A DNA stretch of 64,000 nt from Paenibacillus macerans (GCF_023715465.1 NZ_JAMBOE010000020.1:1-64000); one strand, 5' to 3'. Positions 52,076 through 62,048 are shown, counted from the first letter of the stretch. Notes: a model not told the origin generated them from the letters alone. Numbers and translations: made by a program.

Positions 52076-53491
52076 TCAAATCGTAATGTTCCCCGTAACT
52101 AATTCATAGATTGTGAATATTGCCAAAGCAGCAATAGCAACGGATAAGATCAGTTCCGCCCGAGTAAAGATTCGCTTTGGTTTACTTTTCTTTTGCAGCT
52201 TATAATAGATGAAAATGCCAGGTGCATATAAGGTCATGGCCAATAACAAGTAATCCAGCCCAGCCGCATAAACCAGCCAAATTCCATAAATACTTGCGAC
52301 TATACCAATGACTATATTGATGGTTCGGTCTTTTTCTTTGGATCGCCAGCTATACTTCAATTGATAGAACGCCGAAAACGCATAAGGAATTAAAATGGCT
52401 GAGGATGCTAGAGAAAACGCAAAATTATACGCTTGATCCGAAATCATGAAAGTTAATAAAAACAGTTGAATTAAACCATTGGTAATCCATAATGAATTTA
52501 CAGGGGCTTTATTTTTATTCTCTTTCGCAAACCACTTTGGAAACACACCATCTTTAGCGGCTAAATAGGGAATTTCCGCTGCAAGCAAAGTCCACCCTAG
52601 CCAAGCGCCTGAGGCGGAAACAATCAAACCCAGGTTAATGAATGCAGCGCCCCATTTTCCAACAACACTTTCAAATAAATAGGCCATAGCCGGATTTTTT
52701 AACTGGGCAATATCCGCTTGCCGCATCAGCCCGAGAGATAATAATGTAATCAATACGTAAATAATAAGTGTTCCTATCAATCCAATAACGGTAGCTTTCC
52801 CGACATCACGTTTATTTTTTGCGCGGCTAGATAGCACCACAGCCCCTTCAACACCGGTAAAGACCCAGAGAGTTACAAGCATTGTGCTTTTAACTTGGCT
52901 GCCTACCGCCCCCCAAGCAAAACTACCGCCTTGTCCCCAAAATCCGTCTACGAATACATCGATTTGAAAAACAAAGATTCCCACAATAATAAACACAAAC
53001 ACAGGCACTAATTTCGCGATTGTAGTTACTAAGTTGATAAGCGCCGCCGATTGTACGCCTCGTAAAATCAGCAGGTGAACACACCAGAGCAATATGCTCG
53101 CCCCAATAATCGAGGCTATATTTTGACCTCCATCAAAAATGGGAAAAAAATACCCCAACGCACTAAATAATAAGGTCGCGTAAGCTACATTGCCAAGCCA
53201 AGCGGCTACCCAATACCCCCATGCGCTGTTAAATCCCATAAAGTTTCCAAATCCAGCTTTGGCGTAGCTAAAAATACCGCCATCCAAATCCGGTCTTTTA
53301 TTAGTTAAATTCTGAAAGGATAATCCAAGGGCAATCATGCCGATTCCTGTGATAATCCACCCGATAATAATAGCTCCGGCGCCGGCTTCTTTAGCCATAT
53401 CGCTTGCCAGGTTAAACGCTCCGCCGCCGATCATCGAACCGACAACAAGCGCCGTTAAAGTAAATAATCCTAATTTCTTATCTTCACCCAT
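52076..53491 (-). CDS. arcD: Arginine-ornithine antiporter
   Basis: Start ATG 53491 (MGEDKKLGLFTLTALVVGSMIGGGAF). This 471-residue APC-family transporter has about 12-13 membrane helices and the GSMIGGGAFN motif. It exchanges arginine for ornithine, so no energy is spent on uptake. It overlaps arcB by eight bases. Confidence 0.92.
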   Translation of the reverse strand: MGEDKKLGLFTLTALVVGSMIGGGAFNLASDMAKEAGAGAIIIGWIITGIGMIALGLSFQNLTNKRPDLDGGIFSYAKAGFGNFMGFNSAWGYWVAAWLGNVAYATLLFSALGYFFPIFDGGQNIASIIGASILLWCVHLLILRGVQSAALINLVTTIAKLVPVFVFIIVGIFVFQIDVFVDGFWGQGGSFAWGAVGSQVKSTMLVTLWVFTGVEGAVVLSSRAKNKRDVGKATVIGLIGTLIIYVLITLLSLGLMRQADIAQLKNPAMAYLFESVVGKWGAAFINLGLIVSASGAWLGWTLLAAEIPYLAAKDGVFPKWFAKENKNKAPVNSLWITNGLIQLFLLTFMISDQAYNFAFSLASSAILIPYAFSAFYQLKYSWRSKEKDRTINIVIGIVASIYGIWLVYAAGLDYLLLAMTLYAPGIFIYYKLQKKSKPKRIFTRAELILSVAIAALAIFTIYELVTGNITI

Positions 53492-54488
53492 TGCGCTCAC
53501 TTCCCAAAGTAGCCGCTAAAACCGCTTTAATGGTATGCATTCTGTTTTCCGCTTGATCGAATACTTTGGAATGCTTGCTGCGGAACACCTCATCGGCGAC
53601 TTCCATTTCTCTCAATTCATGTTTTTCGTAAATTTCTTTGCCATACGCGGTTTCCAGATCATGAAAGGCAGGCAAACAATGCAAGAAAATCACATCACGA
53701 TTTCCCGTTTCTTTAATCATTGGCATATTTACTTGATAAGGGGAAAGCAGTTCAATACGCTCGGCAAATTTATCTTCTTCCCCCATAGATACCCAAACAT
53801 CCGTGTAGATTACATCCGCGCCGGCAACGGCCTCTTCAATACTGCTGGTTACCATAACCCGGTCGCTAAATTTTTTGGCCAAATAAACGACCTCTTGTGC
53901 CGGCCATAAAGATTTTGGCGCACAAATCCGCACTTCCATGCCAACGATAGAACCGCCGACCAATAAGCTATTGGCCACATTGTTCCGGCCATCCCCAACA
54001 TAAACGAGCTTTACATTCCGCAAGTGCCCTATATGTTCCCGGATGGTTAACAAATCCGCGAGCGTTTGGGTGGGATGCCACAGATCGGTTAGTCCGTTCC
54101 ATACCGGTACACCCGAGTGCTGAGCTAATGATTCCACTGTTTTATGGGCAAAGCCGCGGAACTCGATGCCGTCAAACATCCGGCCTAACACTTTCGCTGT
54201 GTCTTCTACGGATTCTTTTTTACCGAGCTGGATATCACCTTTCCCCAAATATTCGGGATGCGCGCCTAAATCTGTACAAGCTACCGTAAAGGCGCACCGT
54301 GTACGAGTAGAAGTTTTTTCAAATAACAGAGCTATATTTTTTCCTTCCAAATAACGATGGGGAATGCCGTTTTTCTTTTTCGCTTTTAAATCCGCCGCCA
54401 AATCCAGAAGATACAACAATTCCTCTTCCGTAAAATCGATCTCCGCCAGAAAACTTCTGCCTTTTAAGCTTGAATTGGTTGTTCCCAT
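53484..54488 (-). CDS. arcB: Catabolic ornithine carbamoyltransferase
   Basis: The 334-residue enzyme has the carbamoyl-phosphate site STRTRCAF, LVYVGDGRNNVANSL and HCLPAFHD. It converts citrulline and phosphate to ornithine and carbamoyl phosphate. Co-transcribed between arcA and arcD. Confidence 0.95.
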   Translation of the reverse strand: MGTTNSSLKGRSFLAEIDFTEEELLYLLDLAADLKAKKKNGIPHRYLEGKNIALLFEKTSTRTRCAFTVACTDLGAHPEYLGKGDIQLGKKESVEDTAKVLGRMFDGIEFRGFAHKTVESLAQHSGVPVWNGLTDLWHPTQTLADLLTIREHIGHLRNVKLVYVGDGRNNVANSLLVGGSIVGMEVRICAPKSLWPAQEVVYLAKKFSDRVMVTSSIEEAVAGADVIYTDVWVSMGEEDKFAERIELLSPYQVNMPMIKETGNRDVIFLHCLPAFHDLETAYGKEIYEKHELREMEVADEVFRSKHSKVFDQAENRMHTIKAVLAATLGSERNG

Positions 54489-54512
54489 ATTTATCCCTGC
54501 TTTCTCCGAAAT

Positions 54513-55745
54513 TTAAATATCTTTGCGAACGATTGGCATGCTCATGCAACGCGGGCCCCCACGGCCACGGGATAATTCCGAGCTCAATATTTCAATGACC
54601 TCGATGCCGTGTTCACGCAATAAAGCGTTTGATACATAGTTGCGATCATACGTAACAACTACTCCCGGCGCGATGGCCAGTGTATTGGAACCGTCATTCC
54701 ATTGTTCGCGAGCCGAGGCGATTTCATCTCCTCCTCCGCAAGGAATCAGAACCAAATCCTTTAAGCCCAATACCTCTTTTAGCGATTCCATTAAAGAAGT
54801 GTGGCGGGTAATTTTAAGCGTTTCTTCATCCGGACCTTTCTCCAAAACATAAATATTCATATTTCCTTGCGGTCCCTGGATCGCCGGATGAATGGTGAAT
54901 TTATCATAATCAACCATCGTAAATACGGTGTCCAAATGCATAAATGCCCGGCACTTTGGAATTTCTATGGCTAGCACTCGCTTGAATTTTTCTTGGCGGC
55001 TAAATAGATTTAGGGCTAGACGTTCAATGGCTTTAGCTGAAGTGCGGGCAGATACGCCAATGGCAATCGTTTCTTCATTCAAAATGAGCTCATCGCCGCC
55101 TTCGATGGAAAATTGATAATTGCGATCCAGCCAAACCGGCACATGATGACCGGCAAATCTCGGGTGATGATTGATAATGTACTCCATAAACAAGGATTCA
55201 CGTCTGCGTGCGGTTTCTCTCATTTTATTAATCGTTAATCCGTCGCCAATAACCGCTGCGGGATCACGGGTAAAATACAAATTCGGCATGGGAACCAAAT
55301 AAAACGGGGAATGATCCTCCATAAATTCATAGAGTTGTATTTTCTTGCTTGTTTCAATTTCGTTTTTCCGTACCCCGCTCATTATTTTTTGAACTAAATC
55401 TTCATTGGCGAAGGAAAGTAAATATTCTTTTAAAATTTGCTGTGAACCATCTCCTTCAGCCCTTGCTTCCTCTAAAACACGGTCAACAAATTCTTCTCTC
55501 CATTTCTTATCCGCCAATGCCTCGGCCGCGAGTTTTTCCAAATAAAGAACTTCAATTCCCCGATTGCGTAAGGTTTGGGCAAAATAGTCATGTTCTTTTT
55601 GAATCACCGGCAAATAGGGGATATCGTCAAATAATAATGGCTGTAAATAATCCGGCGTTAAGTTTTCCAATTCCTGTCCAGGGCGTTTTAATAAAACCGT
55701 TTGTAATTCCCCGATTTCCGAAGCAACATGCATTGGATGCTCCAT
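54513..55745 (-). CDS. arcA: Arginine deiminase
   Basis: The 410-residue enzyme has the ADI signature residues: FTRDPAAVIG, IEGGDEL, the HLDTVFTMVD His-Asp and, near the C-terminus, RGRGGPRCMSMP with the catalytic Cys. It hydrolyses arginine to citrulline and ammonia. First gene of the operon; a Crp/Fnr-like and an ARG-box-like site precede it. Confidence 0.95.
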   Translation of the reverse strand: MEHPMHVASEIGELQTVLLKRPGQELENLTPDYLQPLLFDDIPYLPVIQKEHDYFAQTLRNRGIEVLYLEKLAAEALADKKWREEFVDRVLEEARAEGDGSQQILKEYLLSFANEDLVQKIMSGVRKNEIETSKKIQLYEFMEDHSPFYLVPMPNLYFTRDPAAVIGDGLTINKMRETARRRESLFMEYIINHHPRFAGHHVPVWLDRNYQFSIEGGDELILNEETIAIGVSARTSAKAIERLALNLFSRQEKFKRVLAIEIPKCRAFMHLDTVFTMVDYDKFTIHPAIQGPQGNMNIYVLEKGPDEETLKITRHTSLMESLKEVLGLKDLVLIPCGGGDEIASAREQWNDGSNTLAIAPGVVVTYDRNYVSNALLREHGIEVIEILSSELSRGRGGPRCMSMPIVRKDI

Positions 55746-55832
55746 GTGATGTACCTCCTTTGTATGCTTTGATGTTTACAAGGACATCATAAATGGTCCA
55801 TGCTTTCCGCCTCGTGAAAACGCCAGCATATT

Positions 55833-55852
55833 TGTCGTGAAATATTGCACAA
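55833..55852. promoter_or_regulatory. Crp/Fnr-like (ArcR) site before arcA
   Basis: TGTCGTGAAATATTGCACAA contains GTGA-N6-GCAC, one base off the TGTGA-N6-TCACA inner core, 87 bases before the arcA start. ArcR is the expected ligand. Confidence 0.55.
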
Positions 55853-55868
55853 TTTTATTTTTAAAATC

Positions 55869-55891
55869 ATAAAAATCTGTATTTTTATAAA
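55869..55891. promoter_or_regulatory. ARG-box-like site before arcA
   Basis: On the minus strand TATAAAAATACAGATTTTTATG contains ATAAAAATACA, close to the Bacillus ARG box TGAATAAAAATNCA. ArgR could act here. Confidence 0.5.
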
Positions 55892-55951
55892 AGATTTTTT
55901 CCATTTTTTTGCGAAACCTATTTTATGCTGCGCATATATGATGAATAAACA

Positions 55952-55997
55952 GAAAAAGAGCGAAGGAATGCCCGCTTCAGGCACCTACGCTCTTTTC
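55952..55997 (-). terminator. Terminator of argR
   Basis: On the minus strand AAAAGAGCG/CGCTCTTTTT stem with a GCCTGAAGCGGGC inner hairpin and a U-rich end, between argR and the arcA leader. Confidence 0.75.
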
Positions 55998-56038
55998 AAG
56001 TAATCTCGTATTCTCACTTGACAATCTGCTAGCTCATT

Positions 56039-56491
56039 TTATCTAAAAATCAAATTAAATCTTTCTTCTAAAATCTTTCGCTCCGATCGGGACCGGGAAA
56101 TGACAAGACAGGTATCATTCCCGCAGATACAACCCGCCATTTCTTTCCAACTTAGATCATCCAATAAAACACCGATAACATGTGCGTTGCCAGGCAACGT
56201 TTTAATAATCGTTAATTGATCAACATAATCAATCCTTACAACAACTTCTTGCAACTTCCTCTTTAACTTCAAATCCGTGTGTAAAGGCATTTCTGAAGAA
56301 ACATGATATATCATAAATCCTTTCGGAGAAGCTATTTTGATTAAATTCAGCTCACGGATATCCCGTGAAATCGTAGCTTGCGTTACCATCACATCTTGTT
56401 CTGCCAACAATTCTACTAATTTCTCTTGGGTTTCTATTTCATATTCGCTCACCAATTGCTTAATTAATCGTTGTCTTTTTTCTTTTTTCAT
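56039..56491 (-). CDS. argR: Arginine repressor
   Basis: This 150-residue ArgR/AhrC protein has an N-terminal winged helix (LVSEYEIETQEKLVELLAEQDVMVTQATISRDIRELNLIK) and a C-terminal arginine-binding domain with GCICGNDTCLVI. It would sense arginine and switch arc genes. It stands before the arc operon on the same strand with its own terminator. Confidence 0.92.
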   Translation of the reverse strand: MKKEKRQRLIKQLVSEYEIETQEKLVELLAEQDVMVTQATISRDIRELNLIKIASPKGFMIYHVSSEMPLHTDLKLKRKLQEVVVRIDYVDQLTIIKTLPGNAHVIGVLLDDLSWKEMAGCICGNDTCLVISRSRSERKILEERFNLIFR

Positions 56492-56602
56492 AGAAAGGCA
56501 CTCCTTTTTATATTTATAGCATTATCACAATCTTGCTCTTATTTTCTATTATTTGCTATTAAGGGGGATACAGAAATTCCACATTATACCTTGTCCCGAA
56601 CT

Positions 56603-56633
56603 AAAAAAAGGCTGCCATGTTCTCACATGGCAA
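56603..56633 (-). terminator. Terminator of the esterase gene
   Basis: On the minus strand TGCCATGT/ACATGGCA stem followed by CCTTTTTTT, 20 bases after the stop. Confidence 0.8.
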
Positions 56634-56653
56634 CCTTCGGGAAACCTAACCGT

Positions 56654-57466
56654 TCAATATTCAAATGCAAACTGCCGGCCTAGCCACTCCAGGCAGAGCG
56701 GAAACCAGGTGGCCAGATGATCGTCGGGATCGCCTACCTCCGTGCTGCACATCGACATGCCGTGTCTGCCGTTCTGGTAGAGGTGGCATTCGAACGGTAC
56801 GCCGGCTCGCCGCAGCGCTGAAGCGAACAGCATGGAATTTTCCACCGGCACGGCAGCGTCTTCTACCGTATGCCACAAGAAGGTTGGCGGCGTCGAAGCG
56901 TTTACCTGTTTTTCCAGCGAAAAAGCCGCTTCTCTTTCCGCTTCACCCCACCCGGGACCCAGACGTTCAATGGACCCCCGGTGCGCAAACTCACCTGCCG
57001 TAATAACCGGGTAACACAACACCATCGCATCCGGCCGGCCTTGTTCGCCTTTGCCGCCGGTGGCTTCCTGCAGCTTGGGATGGTCCCATAAGGTCCCCGA
57101 TGAAGCCGCCACATACCCGCCTGCCGAAAAACCGCAAACGGCGATCTTATTGGGAATGATACCCCACGCCGCGGCGTTTTCCCTGATTTTCCCGATCGCC
57201 AGCGATATGTCCATGACCGGTCTTAGTTCGCTCGCTTCCTCCCGGATAGAATAATACAACGTAAACACATGATACCCTTTGGCAAAAAAAGCCGTGGCCG
57301 GCGGGTCCGCTTCCCGCGGCGAAAGCATTTCAAAGCCGCCGCCGGGGCAGATCACCACGCAGGGCCGCTCCAAACGGTTGCCCATGCTCTCTTTTTCGAT
57401 ATCGTGCAAATAACCGACCAGTCTGGCCCCGCTGCCGGGATTCGGGTCCAAGTTAACGATCCTCAT
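56654..57466 (-). CDS. Alpha/beta-hydrolase esterase (BD-FAE-like)
   Basis: Start ATG 57466, behind GGGGGCGG; an ATG at 57496 lies right at a -10-like TATAAT and is less likely. The about 270-residue protein has an oxyanion turn CPGGGF, nucleophile elbow GFSAGG, and C-terminal Asp and His (DPDDHLA). This is the esterase/acetylxylan-type fold of BD-FAE hydrolases, which remove acetyl or feruloyl groups. Substrate unknown. It is monocistronic with its own terminator. Confidence 0.8.
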   Translation of the reverse strand: MRIVNLDPNPGSGARLVGYLHDIEKESMGNRLERPCVVICPGGGFEMLSPREADPPATAFFAKGYHVFTLYYSIREEASELRPVMDISLAIGKIRENAAAWGIIPNKIAVCGFSAGGYVAASSGTLWDHPKLQEATGGKGEQGRPDAMVLCYPVITAGEFAHRGSIERLGPGWGEAEREAAFSLEKQVNASTPPTFLWHTVEDAAVPVENSMLFASALRRAGVPFECHLYQNGRHGMSMCSTEVGDPDDHLATWFPLCLEWLGRQFAFEY

Positions 57467-57635
57467 TTTTGCCGCCCCCATCTCGAAATTTTTCATAGTC
57501 TATTATACTAAGTTCAACGGGATTTGTTAGGAAGAATGTAACAGGGTAATTTCATTGCCTTCCTTATCCGTCCCGATATCTCGTTATTGTTTAGGTTTAT
57601 CCTAAATAATGTTATAATCTTCATGAAATTAACTA

Positions 57636-58325
57636 ATGGTGGTGTTCTATATAGTCTTAGTTACTGCAATAAAAGTACCGAAATACATCGAACCTGATAT
57701 ATATGCTTTACTTCTTAGTAACGTTGAAGAAAAAAAGAAGGAAAGAATTAACCGTTTTTATAGAATCGAAGATTCTTATCGTTCCCTCTTGGGCGATGCT
57801 TTAATTAGACATAAAATCAAACAATTCACCGGTATTCACAATCATCAATTGAAGATAGATTTGAGCAGCTATGGCAAACCCTATATTGATCCTTCTTTGG
57901 GTATCCATTTTAACATAACACATTCCGGGGAGTGGGTTGTCGCAGCATTCGGAGAAAAAAACGTTGGAATAGATATAGAAGAAATCAAACCTATTAACTT
58001 CGAAATTGCCAAAAAATGTTTTTCACCCAGGGAATTTGCCGACTTAACAACTTTGACTGATATAGATGAAAAACGATCATATTTTTACGATTTGTGGACT
58101 TTAAAAGAAAGTTATATTAAAACAATTGGAAGGGGGCTATCGATCCCCCTTAATTCGTTCAGTATTTTCATGAACTCTGATAAGGAAATATTTATTGATG
58201 GAGCGGAGGACACCGTGTTTTTTAAGCAGTATAGTCTTGACTGCTCCTATAAACTCTCGGTGTGTTCTTATCTCAACGAATTTTCTAATACTATAGAACA
58301 ATGTACAATTTACGATTTAATGTAG
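57636..58325 (+). CDS. 4'-phosphopantetheinyl transferase (Sfp-type)
   Basis: The 229-residue protein has the Sfp-family motifs FNITHSGEWVVAAF, VGIDIEEIKPI and WTLKESYIKTIGRGL. It activates carrier proteins by adding phosphopantetheine from CoA. The ribosome site is weak, so the start is not certain. No NRPS, PKS or carrier gene is near, so it must serve a system elsewhere. AT-rich against its neighbours. Confidence 0.9.
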   Translation: MVVFYIVLVTAIKVPKYIEPDIYALLLSNVEEKKKERINRFYRIEDSYRSLLGDALIRHKIKQFTGIHNHQLKIDLSSYGKPYIDPSLGIHFNITHSGEWVVAAFGEKNVGIDIEEIKPINFEIAKKCFSPREFADLTTLTDIDEKRSYFYDLWTLKESYIKTIGRGLSIPLNSFSIFMNSDKEIFIDGAEDTVFFKQYSLDCSYKLSVCSYLNEFSNTIEQCTIYDLM

Positions 58326-58356
58326 GTCTCGTCATACAGAACGCTGAAATGAAATT

Positions 58357-58385
58357 GATCCCCTGTATTTCTGCAGGGGATTTTG
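58357..58385. terminator. Shared terminator of the PPTase and MFS genes
   Basis: ATCCCCTG/CAGGGGAT stem followed by TTTTGC, between two converging genes. Confidence 0.7.
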
Positions 58386-58392
58386 CTTCCGG

Positions 58393-59562
58393 TCAGGAAT
58401 GGCCTGGCTTTATTAAGTTGTCTTGATGGGTAGCACTGGGGTCTTTGGGAAGCGCAACGAGCACAAACGGAATCAATGCGGCCATCCCTGCCACAAACAC
58501 GATATAAGGGACAACATGGCCAAAGGAATCAAATAAAAAGCCCCCCAGCGCGGGTCCGACAATCATGCCGATATTGGAGCCTGTGGAATATTTGCCGTAG
58601 GCATCGCCAATGTTATGCTCGGAAATGCTCTTCATAAACATTGCATCCAGCGAGAATTCCAGCATGGAAAATGAAAGGATAAAGACCGTCCAAAACAAGG
58701 CGAATATGCTCAGCCTGGAGGAAAACAGAAGGGCGGCAACCGTTATGCCGGACATCATGGTTGATATAACAACCGTCTTGCGGTAACCCATCCGATCGCC
58801 AAGTTTGCCCAGATAAGTGCCCGAAAATGAAGACACCAGCAAGGGCACCAAGAAGGTGATGGCAATCTCTTCAATGTCTGCGTCAAATACATCTTGCAGG
58901 TAAGGAATCAACAAAACGATAATCATGCTGGAGATCAACTGGAGCAGTACATTCACCGTCCAGACTTTGCGTTTCTCGGGTGATAAAGCAACACTTTGCG
59001 GATTCATCATTCGCTTTGGCTCTTCCGGTCTTAAAGTAAGAGCATAAAGAAGCGCCAACAAGGCGGCTGCTCCGCAAGCTGCGAACAGCACCTTCCATCC
59101 CTGCAGCAATTCGTAGTTGCTTAATATGTAGAAGCTTAATCCGACGCCGATGAACCCGCCAAGATTGCGGTTGCTGTTAAAGCGCCCCAGTTGTTGTGCT
59201 ACATTTGTATTGGCATCGGCGATAAGCCCGAAGACGGAAAGGGTCAGCAGAATGTTTGCGATGCCGTTCAACACTCTTGCGGTCAGCAAAAGCGATAATT
59301 GATCGGCCATAGCAAATGTAAAATAAGCTGCGACAAAAAACAAGAAGGACGCAATAAAGATGGAGCGTCGGCTATATTTATCCGACATTTTGCCAAGCAC
59401 AAGCCGCATAATCAATTGGACGAGCGAGAACACGGAAACCAGAAGGGTAAATTGAAATGTAGTATATCCGAGTTCCTCCGTATACAGCGGCAACAAAACA
59501 TCAAAAAAGATAAAGGGTAAGGATATCATTAAAACCGGGATCGCTAGTTTTTTATACGGCAT
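58393..59562 (-). CDS. MFS transporter
   Basis: A 389-residue protein has 12 predicted helices, the loop motif RLVLGKMSDKYSRRSI after helix 2 and GKLGDRMGYRKTVVIS after helix 8. It is a major facilitator of the drug/sugar type. Substrate unknown. It faces the PPTase gene; no regulator is attached. Confidence 0.88.
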   Translation of the reverse strand: MPYKKLAIPVLMISLPFIFFDVLLPLYTEELGYTTFQFTLLVSVFSLVQLIMRLVLGKMSDKYSRRSIFIASFLFFVAAYFTFAMADQLSLLLTARVLNGIANILLTLSVFGLIADANTNVAQQLGRFNSNRNLGGFIGVGLSFYILSNYELLQGWKVLFAACGAAALLALLYALTLRPEEPKRMMNPQSVALSPEKRKVWTVNVLLQLISSMIIVLLIPYLQDVFDADIEEIAITFLVPLLVSSFSGTYLGKLGDRMGYRKTVVISTMMSGITVAALLFSSRLSIFALFWTVFILSFSMLEFSLDAMFMKSISEHNIGDAYGKYSTGSNIGMIVGPALGGFLFDSFGHVVPYIVFVAGMAALIPFVLVALPKDPSATHQDNLIKPGHS

Positions 59563-59729
59563 TTCCCCACCTCACTTCATAACCTTGCTGTCAACTTCTG
59601 ATTAAAACAAATAAACGATGACCTGATCATTTTGGGCAATACCGACTTCATGAAGATGGCTTGCAATGAATTCTACCTTATAGGCCAGCTGCAGATATGT
59701 GATTGATTTCTCACCAAAGGAGGACATTT

Positions 59730-60611
59730 ATGGACATCCCCAAAGGCACCTACGGCTTTCGGTTCGCGGAAGATAAGGAGCTGCAGCTATGCGTGTTATT
59801 TGCGGCCGGCTGTGATTCTATCACCACGCCTTCTTATCGTTGGGACGGACTGGAGCGGACTGATGGGCCTCTCCTGCTGTTCCAGTACACGCTGTCCGGC
59901 GAAGGCGTATATGAGTCGGGGGACCGGACTTACCGCGTCACCGCCGGACAGGCTTTTCTCGCGGAAATTCCGGGACCCCATCGCTATTATTATCATCCGG
60001 AATCTAAAGAACCTTGGGATTTTCTGTTCCTGCTGTTCCGGCCCGATCTGATATTACCCCATTGGCGTAAGTTCCTGCGTGAGGCGGGGGAGGTTCCCCA
60101 GCTGCCGGCAGACTGTGCGCCGGTCCGGATATTGCGAATGATTGTGGCCGATGCGGCAGCGGGCAGAATCACCGATCCCTTGATCGCGTCGTCCTGCGTC
60201 TACCAGTTCATGACGGAATTGGCCAGATTGCAGGTCACCACGCTGCGGGACAGGGAGAACTGGCCGAAGAACGTAAGGCGCGCGGCCGAATTTATAGAGC
60301 ACAACTATTCACGGATGATCAGCATCGATCAGCTTTCCGAGCATGTCTCCCTGTCCAAATACCACTTGATCCGGCGGTTTTCGGCCAGCACCGGCCTGAC
60401 GCCCGGCGCTTACTTAACCCGCGTCCGCACCGAGAAAGCCATGGAGCTGCTGCGGGGAACCTGCCTTAGCATTGAGTCCATCGCCGAGCGGATTGGCTAC
60501 TCCAGCGGAAGTTATTTTATCAAAGCGTTCCGCAGCTTGACAGGGCTCACGCCGGGAGAATTCCGCAGCGGTGGCGAAAGCCTTGCTTATCGCAAGCTAT
60601 TCTTCGATTGA
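59730..60611 (+). CDS. AraC-family transcriptional regulator
   Basis: Start ATG 59730, six bases after AAAGGAGG. The 293-residue protein has an N-terminal cupin-like sensor domain (about 30-140, SGEGVYESGDRTYRVTAGQAFL) and two C-terminal HTH motifs (ISIDQLSEHVSLSKYHLIRRFSA; SIESIAERIGYSSGSYFIKAF). It probably controls the alpha-galactosidase gene that follows on the same strand (109-base gap). Confidence 0.9.
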   Translation: MDIPKGTYGFRFAEDKELQLCVLFAAGCDSITTPSYRWDGLERTDGPLLLFQYTLSGEGVYESGDRTYRVTAGQAFLAEIPGPHRYYYHPESKEPWDFLFLLFRPDLILPHWRKFLREAGEVPQLPADCAPVRILRMIVADAAAGRITDPLIASSCVYQFMTELARLQVTTLRDRENWPKNVRRAAEFIEHNYSRMISIDQLSEHVSLSKYHLIRRFSASTGLTPGAYLTRVRTEKAMELLRGTCLSIESIAERIGYSSGSYFIKAFRSLTGLTPGEFRSGGESLAYRKLFFD

Positions 60612-60719
60612 CCGCAATATTGTGCTATTGGGCTTTCAAAATTACTATAGATATTGCTAACCTCCTTTAATATGATGAACATGGAAAGAGCAATAATTAA
60701 TCAGTAAAGGAGCTTAACA

Positions 60720-62000
60720 ATGGATCATAAGCTTGCAGCGCTTACTCCACCGCTGGGCTGGAACAGTTGGGATTGCTACGGCGCGGCCGTAACGGAAGAC
60801 GAGATTCGGGGCAATGCGGAATACATGGCGAAGCATCTCAAAGCATTCGGCTGGAGCTATATTACCGTTGATATTCAATGGTACGAGCCCTATGCGAATT
60901 CTTCTCAATACCGGCCGTTTGTTCCGCTCGTGATGGATGGCTATTCCCGGCTCAGGCCTGCCGAAAACCGCTTCCCCTCCGCGGCGGGCGGCCAAGGCTT
61001 TAAGCCGTTAGCCGATTATGTACACAGCCTTGGACTGCAATTTGGCATTCATATCATGCGCGGCATTCCGCGCCAGGCTGTTCACGCCGCCACTCCCATT
61101 CTGGGTACAGCCGCGACGGCACGCGATATTGCCCATACGAATTCGATCTGTCCATGGAATACGGATATGTACGGCGTGGATGCCTCGAAGGAAGGGGCCC
61201 AAGCCTATTACGATTCCCTCTTTGAACTGTACGCAGCGTGGGGCGTCGATCTGGTGAAGGTGGACGATATCGCGGCTTCCAGGCTGTACGACACCCATCA
61301 GCCCGAGATTGCTCTGATCTCCAAAGCGATCGAACGCTGCGGCCGGCCTATGGTGCTGAGCCTGTCTCCCGGCCCCGCTCCGGTGGAATACTCGGCGTTC
61401 TTTGCCGAGCATGCCAACATGTGGCGTGTCACGGATGACTTCTGGGACCAGTGGCCGCTCCTGCTGGATATGTTCGACCGTTGCCGGGCATGGCAGGGCG
61501 TACCAGAGGCAGGCACCTGGCCGGACTGCGACATGCTGCCGCTCGGCCACATCGGTATTTGCTCGGTGGATGGCGGGGGTTCGGACCGCTGGACCCGGTT
61601 TACGCGCGACGAGCAGCTAACGATGATGTCGCTCTGGAGCATCTTCCGCTCGCCGCTCATCTTTGGCGGCGAATTGCGGGACTGCGACGACTGGACACTG
61701 TCGCTCCTCACCAACCGCGAGGTTCTGCGCATGCACCGGGAGAGCCGCGGAGCCAAGGAAACGTTACGCCAAGGAGACCTTATCGTCTGGACGGCCGAAG
61801 ACGCCGAAGGCTCGCGCTACGCTGCCGTATTCAACATCGGCGAAAACCCGCTGCCGCTGGACCTGGCCCTGGAACAGATCGGCCTGACAGGCGCCGCCGC
61901 AGGCACCGAGCTATGGAGCGGAGAGCCGGCCGAGCTTACGGCAGGTGTGCTGCGGGCCACTGTGCCGCCGCACGGGGTGCGCCTTTATCGGTTCTTTTGA
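60720..62000 (+). CDS. GH27 alpha-galactosidase-like
   Basis: The 426-residue protein has PPLGWNSWDCYG near the start (family hallmark), YITVDIQWYEP, the nucleophile in DLVKVDDI and the acid/base Asp in WRVTDDFWDQW, then a C-terminal beta domain. No signal peptide, so the substrate is taken up first. It cleaves terminal alpha-galactose, or a related sugar, from oligosaccharides. Confidence 0.88.
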   Translation: MDHKLAALTPPLGWNSWDCYGAAVTEDEIRGNAEYMAKHLKAFGWSYITVDIQWYEPYANSSQYRPFVPLVMDGYSRLRPAENRFPSAAGGQGFKPLADYVHSLGLQFGIHIMRGIPRQAVHAATPILGTAATARDIAHTNSICPWNTDMYGVDASKEGAQAYYDSLFELYAAWGVDLVKVDDIAASRLYDTHQPEIALISKAIERCGRPMVLSLSPGPAPVEYSAFFAEHANMWRVTDDFWDQWPLLLDMFDRCRAWQGVPEAGTWPDCDMLPLGHIGICSVDGGGSDRWTRFTRDEQLTMMSLWSIFRSPLIFGGELRDCDDWTLSLLTNREVLRMHRESRGAKETLRQGDLIVWTAEDAEGSRYAAVFNIGENPLPLDLALEQIGLTGAAAGTELWSGEPAELTAGVLRATVPPHGVRLYRFF

Positions 62001-62008
62001 GAAATAAC

Positions 62009-62043
62009 AAAGAGATCTGCCCGCGGGTGAGGCAGATCTCTTT
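62009..62043. terminator. Terminator after the GH27 gene
   Basis: Thirteen-base stem AAAGAGATCTGCC/GGCAGATCTCTTT. It stands between two converging genes and could serve both. Confidence 0.85.
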
Positions 62044-62048
62044 ACCAT

